A DNA stretch of 64,000 bases, taken from assembly GCF_035046485.1 (NCBI RefSeq), contig NC_085138.1, forward strand, positions 42,753,464 through 42,817,463, written 5' to 3'. A model generated the notes under the pieces. The model ran no database searches. It was not told the origin of the DNA and was given only the letters and a program-made list of their open reading frames with translations. Positions 57,064 through 64,000 of the stretch are shown piece by piece (positions within the stretch are counted from its first letter, which is position 1; every line of letters starts with the position of its first letter). A program made the translations under genes and the position numbers. This DNA is from Aedes albopictus (Eukaryota; Arthropoda; Insecta; Diptera; Culicidae).

Positions 57064-59268
57064 TTATGCTTTAATTATTCTATTCTTATGAACTGTTGAC
57101 ACTTTGTTTGTGTTTGGATGTGATATGGTGCAATTTGTATCTTCTACTTTATCTACTATGTAAGGACCTATATAAAATGAGTCTAGCTTCTTTCTGTTTT
57201 CGTTTTTAATGTATACTCTATCTCCTACGTTTAATGAAATTGGATGTATATTTTTGTTGGCTATGCTTTGACGTTTTTGTTTATTATCGATTAGGTTTTG
57301 TTTCGCTATTGCATTGGAATTTTGAATTTTAAACTTTAATTCGTTAAAATATTGGTCGATATCATAGATAGGTTCGATTACAGAGCTATTATATATATTT
57401 TGTGGAAGAGTAGCTTTATGTCCAAAAACGAGCTCAAACGGAGTTAGGCCATGTTCTGTATGCTGAGTGGTGTTGAAACAAAATTCATAATATTTTACCC
57501 AATCATCCCAGTCCGATTGGTGAGCATTAACAAAACATCGCAGATACTCATTGAGACATCTGTGATTTCGCTCAAGCGCACCAATGGTCTGTGGGTGATA
57601 GGCTGTACTAAAGGTTTGTTTAATTTCAAGAATCTTACAAATTTGTTCTAATACCTGATTATTATATTCTGTTCCTTGATCCGTTCTTAATTCAAGGAAG
57701 TGTCCATATTTGAGGATAAAATTTTCTACGAGTGCCTTGGCAATCGTATTGGCTTCTTTATTAGCTAGTGGTATGAGAACTATGTACTTGCTCAAATTGC
57801 ATTGAATGGTTAAAATATATCTATTATCGCTGTGAGTTCTTGTAAAGGGTCCAGCTGTATCCGCTGAAAGGACTTCAAATGCCTTGGAAGGAGTAGTGGT
57901 TACGACTTCTGCTTCCTTAGTATGTCTAGTGATTTTATTTAATTTACATGTTTCGCAATTCCTGACATAGGTTGTGATGTCATTTTTCATATTTTTCCAT
58001 TTGTAAAACTCTCTAATTTTTAGATATAAACGATGTTGTCCAACATGTCCACCTACCGGAGTAGCGTGGTGTTGATGTAATATATGGTTTATATCTTCCT
58101 GCTTCGTCAATATTGTTGGAGGTTTGTATATGATTAGCTGATAACTGGAAATGGTTGTGTTAACGATTTCCTTTATAGTATGCAGGGATGCGTTTCTAAA
58201 CAAAATGTCCTCTGTTGATAATGCGATAATATTTCTTCCGTATTTCTCGAGTATTTTTCCAATTTCTAGAAACGCGAACTCTAGTGTTCGGCTTCCATTA
58301 GCGCGCGTTAGCGGAACGTTGACTGCTCCTAAAATTTTCTTATAATTATGGTTAAAAATGAACATTCTTAACTGGTTGTGGTGCACTTCAGAACCAAGTT
58401 TAAGTAGTTTTGTGGTGTATGACGGGTTCTCGGTTTGCCAAGCTGTAAGATGATCAGTCTTACTGCAGTTTTTCTTTGAATCCGTGGACGTAGTTAATGT
58501 TGCTTTTTTTCTTGCCATGGCTCTTGTGTTAACCATGAGAACACTTAGCGTTTTGAGTTGTTCTGAGGTAGTAGGAATTGCAATACGTGAGAGCGCGTCC
58601 GCACAAACGTTTGCTTTTCCCGCTACGAATTCAATGTCAAAATTAAATTCTTCTAAATCGACTCTCATTCTAGTGAGTTTCGATGTAGGGTTCTTCATAT
58701 TGAATAAGTATACTAGAGGTCTATGGTCTGTCCTGACCAAAAACCTATTTCCGTACAAGTATGGTGTGAAATAGTTAACGGCCCAATGAATTGCTGTTAA
58801 CTCCTTTTCAATTATTGGTTTATTACGCTCTCCTGGTGTGAAACTTTTGCTTGCAAACGCAACTGGGAAGTCTCCATTTTCGTACATTTGGGAAAGTACA
58901 GCACCACATGCTATATCCGATGCATCTGTGGTCAGTATAAATTTTTTAGAGAAATCTGGATAGCGCAAAATCTGAGGTGACATCAAATATTGTTTGAGTG
59001 TCTGAAAACTTTTTTCATGAGCTTTGGTCCATTGAAACGTTGAACCTTTTTTCTGTAAATCATTTAATGGTTTGGCAATATGCGCAAAGTTTGGGACAAA
59101 TTTCCTATAGTAATTGCAGAAAGCTACAAATCTACGAGCTTCTTCTGCGTTTGTGGGTGTAGGGAAGTTTTTCAATAAATCGAATTTTGAGTCATCCGGC
59201 AGAATTCCTTGATCTGTAATTTTATGACCAAGTAACCTCGGCTCTGAAAAATTTACATTTACTGGCAT
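57064..59268 (-). pseudogene. pol: pol, second part: end of RT, RNase H, integrase
   Basis: This is an open frame of about 734 codons. It resumes the RT palm and connection with L-L-G-H-K-I, then RNase H (T-D-A-S-D-I-A-C-G-A and E-K-E-L-T-A-I-H). The integrase has an H-H-C-C finger (ending C-E-T-C), D-T-A-G-P-F, R-T-D-Q-G-T-E-Y and G-A-L-E-R-N-H, with 35 residues between the second Asp and the Glu. The C-terminal chromatin-binding end has I-G-P-Y-I-V, a GPY/F motif. It is disconnected from the first half of RT by a frameshift, so no full Pol can be made. Only 78 bp separate its stop from the LTR, so there is no env. Confidence 0.85.
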
Positions 59269-60721
59269 TAAGTTTCAAATTGTAATGCCTTAGTCGTTCA
59301 AATATTTTTCGTAAGTTATCAAGATGATGGTCAGAAGAACATCCTGTAACTACAATATCATCGATGTAGATGAAAGCACATTCTGGAGTAAGTCCAGCCA
59401 TTGCTATATTCATCATTCTTTGAAAGCTGTTTGGGCTGATATTCAACCCAAATGGTAATCTTTTGAAGTGAAAGTGTCCAGAAGGAGTGGAGAAAGCAGT
59501 ATACTTCCTGGACTCTTGATCTAGGGGGATTTGGTGGAATCCCGACATAAGATCAAGCGTACTGAAATATTTAGCTCGACCTAATTGGTCCAAAATAGTG
59601 TCTATGCGAGGCAATGGAAATTTATCTGCCAGCACCTTTTTGTTTAATTGTCTGAAATCCACGACGAGCCTCCATTTCTTTGAAGCATCGTCTGATTTCT
59701 TTGGTACTAATAGGATAGGTGAATTGTACGAAGACACCGATGGTTCAATAATGTCTTCATCAATTAACTTTTGTACCTGATCCTGAATTTCTTTTTGTTG
59801 GGAGTGAATACTTTTATAATTGGGTATATACACCGGTGCAGTATCCTGTAATGGGATATGCTGTGAATAAAAATTGTTAGTGGTCAGGTTTTCTCCAGGT
59901 AAACAGAATATGTTTGGAAAATCTTTGACTAACTTTTCCAGTTTCGGTCGTACATGGGATGAAACTTGATCCAGTTTAATTTCTGAAAATATTTTGTTTA
60001 ACCGAACGTTTCGATTTATTTGAGCATCACTGCCTTTGGGCTCAGGCTTAGTGTAATCATTTAATGGGTCAATTTTCGGTTCAAAACGTGCAATAGCAAC
60101 CTGTTTGGAGGTCGTATTTATTAGTTTTACATACGGAGCATTTGGCGAAACTATAGTATTCGCGCAGAATACGCCTGGAATGATTTCTTGTGACAAAACC
60201 ACTGAATCGGTGGTTACTTCAAAGTTCGGTATTTTCCTAATAACTTCGCATCTTGCTGGAATCAAGATACTGTCATTAATCTTATCTTCTATGGGTACTG
60301 ATACCAAACTATTATTAAAGTTAAAGTTGAGCAACCAACTCTCGTAATCTAATGTGCATTTGTATTTAATGAAGAAATCTCGACCTAAAATACCGTCGGT
60401 CAAGATGGGGAAATCATCTCCAACTAGTTGGAACGAATGATTTACCGTTAAATTGTTTGAAAAAGTGATGTTCGTATTGGTTTCACCAATTGTGGTGGTG
60501 ACGCCTTCTGTAATACCGGTTACCCTAAAGACTACATTAGTGTTAATCATTTGCATAGGATTTAATAATCCTATCTTACTAAGCGAAATTTCGGCTCCTG
60601 TGTCGACGATAAACGTGCATTTGCGATTGGCCATTTGTACGTATAACGTCACAAAATTGGCTGCACTAGTATTTATTGTATATAGTGATTTGGTGGGCCC
60701 GTGTACTGGCCCTGGTGCCCT
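59222..60721 (-). pseudogene. pol: pol, first part: protease and RT up to the frameshift
   Basis: This opens right after the slippery site in the -1 frame relative to gag. The protease has F-I-V-D-T-G-A-E-I-S-L (about 60,605). The RT has L-V-V-D-F-R-Q-L-N, L-P-F-G-L and the catalytic I-Y-I-D-D-I (about 59,350). The frame shifts at about 59,235, in the conserved segment after K-C-K-F-F, and stops at 59,222, overlapping the second part by 47 bp. A short deletion in RT explains this. All motifs upstream are intact. Confidence 0.85.
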
Positions 60722-62111
60722 AAAAAAGTATTGTTTTGCGTCGAGCCACCTGGTTGCATAACTGGGCCACCCGGTGGCATCGTCAGCCTTTGATGATGGT
60801 TTTGTACTACTGCCATTGAAGTTGGGGTGTCGAATGACATTGACGCCTGCAATGGTTGAGCCTGTTCGGCGCTCGTGGTATAAATGGTTCTTGATGGGAA
60901 GTTGGACCTTCCACGCTGGAAGCGATTACTATTATAACCGTTATAGAATCTTTGCGGTGGGTTGTTATATTGCGGTTGATTGGACTGAGGTCGGGGTTGT
61001 TGGGATCCCTTTCTAGTATAATTTCGGTTGAAATTATTTCTGTGTTGTGGTTGTGATTGCCGTTGATCTTGACTTCTGTAATTGTCGCGATGTCCGTAGT
61101 GGTTTTGATACCCACGATTTTGACTAAACGAGGGACTAAACGAGTTCCTCTCGTTGTGCCTAGGGTTTGAATTGAACGCTAGGACTTGGGTGTCGATATT
61201 GTTGGTTGTCGCGTTTTCCGTTACCTTTTGAATTGCCTGATTAATGTCCGTGAAAGTAGATGCTTTCAGTATTAACCTGGCTTCATTATTGGTAACGCCG
61301 GAGGTGAGGGCGTCAACTCCTGCTTTGGTTGCCATTTGTTTCGCTACGGCAGTTGGCACTCCGGCCTCCACGTATGTTGCTTGTAGCTGATGGCATAGGG
61401 ACTCGACGGTGTTGCAAAACTTCTCCGTGTCTCCCCTTTGTTTGGTGGTCTTTAATTTGGCCACGATGGTCTCGGATGTTACAGTGCCTTTGCATCTGTT
61501 TTTAACATCGTTGATCAACTCATCGATAGTGGCTAAAGCATCTGGTAGGCCCAACCGAGCCTTTCCGGTCAGCCTGGTTTTTAAAAACCGTATTGCAATC
61601 GGTACGTGTTCCGCGGTGGTCAGTTCTTTCAGCAAATTAGCTGAGTCGACAAAAGTGTTCAGGGCATCGTGTGAGCCGTCGTATGGCTGTACGATCGCCG
61701 TCGCTGACTTGACGTCAAAAGGTGCCGGGTCTGGCATTGTAATAATTTGTGTGTTTTGTGTAGACGTGATGGAAACGGTGGGTGTATTTTGCCACGGTTT
61801 AACGCTTCCACTTAATTTTTGGCAAAATATTATGGCGTTGACAACGGACTTGAACAAACGTGTATTAGAAGGATTTGGATTTGACGTGATGGAAACAGTG
61901 GGTGAATAATCCCACGAATATTTGTCGCCACTTAAGCGTTTGCATATGATAATTGTTTTTGCCACAGATTTTAATGAATACTTTCGAGAGGTAGTAGCTA
62001 TCTGCGTATTTTCCAGAATATTCATACATTCATTATATTTTGTTTTAAGTGCCTGGTACGCTTCTATCTCTCTATTCCATTCTAATGGTGGTATTCTATT
62101 GGCGTATTTAT
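60673..62111 (-). pseudogene. gag: gag, main part (after the MITE insertion)
   Basis: This is the particle protein. About 480 codons continue from N-K-Y-A-N-R-I-P-P. A capsid-like region includes V-Q-P-Y-D-G-S-H-D-A-L-N-T-F-V and I-R-F-L-K-T-R-L-T-G-K-A-R. The C-terminal 170 residues are rich in Asn, Gln, Arg and aromatic residues and have no zinc knuckle, as is usual in the gypsy/mdg1 side of insect elements. The N-terminus is separated by a 620-bp insertion, so this stretch lacks its own ATG start at the proper place. A first downstream Met lies some 30 codons in. Confidence 0.8.
60721..60727 (-). promoter_or_regulatory. -1 ribosomal frameshift site TTTTTTA at the gag/pol junction
   Basis: In the gag frame (- strand) the bases read T-TTT-TTA, the same heptamer type used by lentiviruses, 17 codons before the gag stop codon at 60,673. 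A -1 slip enters the frame that reads R-A-P-G-P and continues into protease without a stop. Confidence 0.75.
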
Positions 62112-62115
62112 TTAA

Positions 62116-62731
62116 CCCTCTAATACCCAAATTTTTGATTTTGATCTAAATATCATTTTTCGTCATCTAAAATCGATTTAAACATGTTTTGGAAGATGAT
62201 TCTTTTTAATTCTCGATTTCATGAATTTCAGTTTTTGATTTTTCTAATTTTTATTTTTAAACTTCCCCACACTTTTATATTTTTCCTGGAAGCCTATTTG
62301 GGGTACGGATTTTTTGGGATGAAAACATTTTGAGATTTTATGATTATTGTTGAAATATTTTTATTTTGAATTTTTTTCACATAAAATTTTATTTTCCGTG
62401 TAATTTTGAGGAAAATAATTTTAGAGTGTATTCGATCCCCTTAAACAAATAAACAAGGATAGAATGGTTTGGGAAAAATTTAAAATATGTTATTTGTAGC
62501 GATTCAATACAAAATAAACAATGACTTCTGAAAGGAGACCAAAACATCAATTTTTCAATGATTTTTAAAAAATGTAAATACGCTTTAAAATACACCAAAA
62601 ACCGTTTTGAGATATACAAAACAGTCCTAAATATCAGCCAAAAATATAAAAATATTGATTTTCCACGAAACAAAAATTACAAAAATACTCAAACTATACC
62701 CCGTCTAAAGGCGGGATTGGGTATTAGAGGG
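62116..62731. mobile_element. 616-bp piggyBac-type MITE in gag
   Basis: Perfect 15-bp inverted ends CCCTCTAATACCCAA and TTGGGTATTAGAGGG lie between two TTAA sites (62,112-62,115 and 62,732-62,735). TTAA duplication with CCC...GGG ends is the piggyBac signature. The interior is AT-rich with no transposase frame. Removing it with one TTAA brings the two gag parts into the same frame, which supports insertion into an intact gag. Confidence 0.9.
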
Positions 62732-62735
62732 TTAA

Positions 62736-62879
62736 AATGAGTTTGTATTCGATAAATAAATCTTTCAAGATTTCGGTTTTTTCTGTTACCCCTTGTAATG
62801 AGCGTGGACGATTTATGCTTTTTAATAAATTTAAATGTTCTCTGCTTATGTATTGGTTGATTTCCTTCAATCTGGTCAT
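62736..62879 (-). pseudogene. gag: gag, 5' exon-like part (before the MITE)
   Basis: An ATG at 62,879 opens 48 codons starting M-T-R-L-K-E-I-N-Q-Y, in the frame that matches the main gag part once the MITE is discounted. A stop lies upstream in the same frame, supporting this start. The helical, charged N-terminus suits a Gag matrix-like region. Confidence 0.75.
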
Positions 62880-62976
62880 CTGATTTATTGCATCGTATAG
62901 GAAAAAGGATTAATTTAATTTAAGATCATACCAACCAGTCCGAAGAATTTGTTTTAATGCTCGTTCTCGTGCCCTA

Positions 62977-63118
62977 AGGGTGGTCTGGTTCTGACCGTTC
63001 GCCCCTTTCGTTGCTCAGGGTGGTCTGGTTCTGACCGTTCGCCCCTGAAATTATGGATCTCTGCGCTCCGTTCGTTGCATTGTCCCACAGGGTGATCTGG
63101 CCTCGACCGTTCGCCCCT
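62977..63118 (-). repeat. Three 30-bp direct repeats in the leader
   Basis: Copies lie at 62,977-63,006, 63,017-63,046 and 63,089-63,118. On the - strand each reads AGGGGCGAACGGTC and then a variable CAGAACCAGACCACCCT-like half. The first two are identical and the third has a few changes. They lie between the small membrane frames and gag, where packaging or regulatory RNA structure would be expected. Confidence 0.85.
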
Positions 63119-63158
63119 GGACTTGTTATATTTTGATGATGCTGACCACGGAATTGTG

Positions 63159-63464
63159 CTACTGCATTTCACCTTTTTCCACTGCGGCGGACTGCGCTGC
63201 CGCGATGATCACTTGTATTAATTTCGTTTGCGCGTTCGTCTTCTTGCGCTGCATGTAAACGTACGAAACAGTGATAATTAGCACTGTCAACACAAACACT
63301 AATATTGTGATGGATACTAGGCACACCATATGTTCTGTTTCATTGTCTTTTTCACTCACGGTGTTGGTTATCGTCGTTGTTGTAGGTTCCGTCGTGCTTC
63401 GTTCTTCTGGAAGGCGTGCCCAAATCGGCCGACAGCCGGGTGTTCCACATGGGACTCTAAACAT
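63159..63464 (-). CDS. Small membrane protein frame 2 upstream of gag (101 aa)
   Basis: This starts with ATG (M-F-R-V-P-C-G-T-P-G-C). A Thr-rich stretch covers residues 24-36, a strong hydrophobic segment about 46-70 (V-C-L-V-S-I-T-I-L-V-F-V-L-T-V-L-I-I), then R-K-K and an Ala-rich tail. The arrangement predicts a single-pass membrane protein with a cytosolic C-terminus. It begins 7 bp after the previous small frame ends. Drosophila 412 was described with two short frames before gag, so this may be the homologous feature. Function is unknown. It may instead act as an upstream frame controlling gag translation. Confidence 0.5.
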   Translation of the reverse strand: MFRVPCGTPGCRPIWARLPEERSTTEPTTTTITNTVSEKDNETEHMVCLVSITILVFVLTVLIITVSYVYMQRKKTNAQTKLIQVIIAAAQSAAVEKGEMQ

Positions 63465-63471
63465 TAGTCTG

Positions 63472-63675
63472 TTATAACGCGCGAACGTTATTTAACACAG
63501 CCTCTCTTGTTGCCGCGTGCTTCACATGGGCCTTCATATGGCTATTGTAAGCCTTAAACATTCCGAAAGTAACTAATATCACTGTGAGTACCACGAGTAC
63601 GATTGCGATTATCCTCGTTTCCTCGACCGCCATGTTGTTGTTTGTAATAAAATTTTCTGTAGAAAACCAGCCCAT
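63472..63675 (-). CDS. Small membrane protein frame 1 upstream of gag (67 aa)
   Basis: The ATG start gives M-G-W-F-S-T-E-N-F, then a hydrophobic segment at about residues 20-41 (R-I-I-A-I-V-L-V-V-L-T-V-I-L-V-T-F-G-M-F) and a basic His/Lys-rich tail. It is again a predicted single-pass membrane peptide. The first frame after the PBS, it is adjacent to frame 2. I recognise no family. Confidence 0.5.
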   Translation of the reverse strand: MGWFSTENFITNNNMAVEETRIIAIVLVVLTVILVTFGMFKAYNSHMKAHVKHAATREAVLNNVRAL

Positions 63676-63748
63676 CTTTAATGTTTGTCACTACCAAAGC
63701 ACTTGTTTCACTTTTGTATCGCACACTTCTAATTCGATGATTGCAGAT

Positions 63749-63766
63749 TTAAATCACCGGTCGCCA
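63749..63766 (-). other. Primer-binding site (tRNA-Arg-like)
   Basis: On the - strand TGGCGACCGGTGATTTAA begins directly after the 5' LTR. TGGCGACCG is the PBS start of the Drosophila mdg1 and 412 elements. Confidence 0.75.
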
Positions 63767-64000
63767 TGTTCTAGTCGGTAACAATATAATGTATAATTGA
63801 ACGAAATAATTCTTCGTCTCGCTCGGCGGCTTCGGCAACTGCGACGGTATCGGCCTATAATAACACTTTAGCAGTTAAACAACAATCATTTCCAACATCG
63901 TGTTCGCTGGTGTTCTGGTCGGAAGAAACTCAGAGAGGATTGGCGGTGAACGTCACAACTTGAGGAATAAAACAACGGACAGCGTGTCCGCTCAGTTAAA
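63767..64000 (-). repeat. 5' LTR, 3' 234 bp only (cut by window edge)
   Basis: This matches 56,377-56,610 base for base as far as I can compare. By comparison with the 3' LTR the missing part should be about 376 bp. Confidence 0.9.

Larger units (their letters stand above)
56377..64000 (-). mobile_element. mdg1/412-type Ty3/gypsy LTR retrotransposon, truncated by window edge
   Basis: Reading right to left: 5' LTR (from 63,767, incomplete), PBS TGGCGACCGG, two small membrane-protein frames, gag, a -1 frameshift site, pol, a polypurine tract and the 3' LTR (56,377-56,986). The PBS type (tRNA-Arg-like), the Gag without zinc knuckle and the upstream small frames fit the mdg1/412 group. The 234 bp of 5' LTR visible match the 3' LTR completely, yet gag carries a MITE and RT a frameshift. 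The left 4-bp flank is CTGG. The right flank is outside the window. Confidence 0.9.

Overview
The window looks like a repeat-dense stretch of an insect genome, most likely a mosquito and plausibly Aedes. This is inferred from three things: insect-type Ty3/gypsy and copia primer-binding sites, a tRNA-derived SINE resembling the Aedes Feilai family, and dense palindromic MITEs and degenerate GGAATT-type repeats. I found no complete host gene. The only host-gene candidate is a 52-nt possible first coding exon at 15,230-15,281. Almost everything else that can be named is a transposable element or its remains, a satellite, or a recent duplication.

Layout. 1-9,699: a young, structurally complete Ty3/gypsy element on the + strand with 1,772-bp LTRs, gag, a -1 frameshift site and pol. 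It landed exactly at the end of a TA-flanked MITE. 9,700-19,700: a decayed Mag-like Ty3/gypsy element on the - strand whose zinc-knuckle codons were amplified into a 72-bp minisatellite. Array and right flank are duplicated as copy A (10.36-14.68 kb) and copy B (16.46-19.70 kb), and each copy carries private insertions. 20.9-27.8 kb: a graveyard of Ty1/copia fragments on the - strand, pierced by a SINE and several MITEs. 27.6-30.7 kb: mostly unrecognised sequence. 30.7-35.2 kb: degenerate repeats that switch strand. 36.3-44.5 kb: two apparently identical 3.16-kb blocks (C and D) holding the 3' end of a dead non-LTR retrotransposon, separated by a 23-bp satellite. 44.9-49.2 kb: a foldback structure with matching 836-bp inverted arms around a 2.6-kb block that recurs directly 4,235 bp downstream. 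52.5-53.8 kb: two MITEs. 53.8-55.7 kb: unrecognised. 55.7-56.4 kb: the 23-bp satellite again, in the opposite orientation. 56,377 to the window edge: a second Ty3/gypsy element on the - strand, of mdg1/412 type by PBS and layout. It has matching LTRs but a frameshifted reverse transcriptase and a piggyBac-like MITE in gag.

The two LTR elements share a logic. Each makes a Gag protein and, by -1 ribosomal slippage at the end of gag (GGGAAAC in the first, TTTTTTA in the second), a Gag-Pol fusion carrying protease, reverse transcriptase, RNase H and integrase. The first looks able to encode all of this. The second cannot do so without help. The most unusual items are the foldback with its captured block, the protein-coding 72-bp minisatellite, the 36-bp palindrome just before the 3' LTR of the first element, and two tiny membrane-protein frames upstream of gag in the second. 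The very similar large duplications could be partly assembly artefacts and need long-read support.
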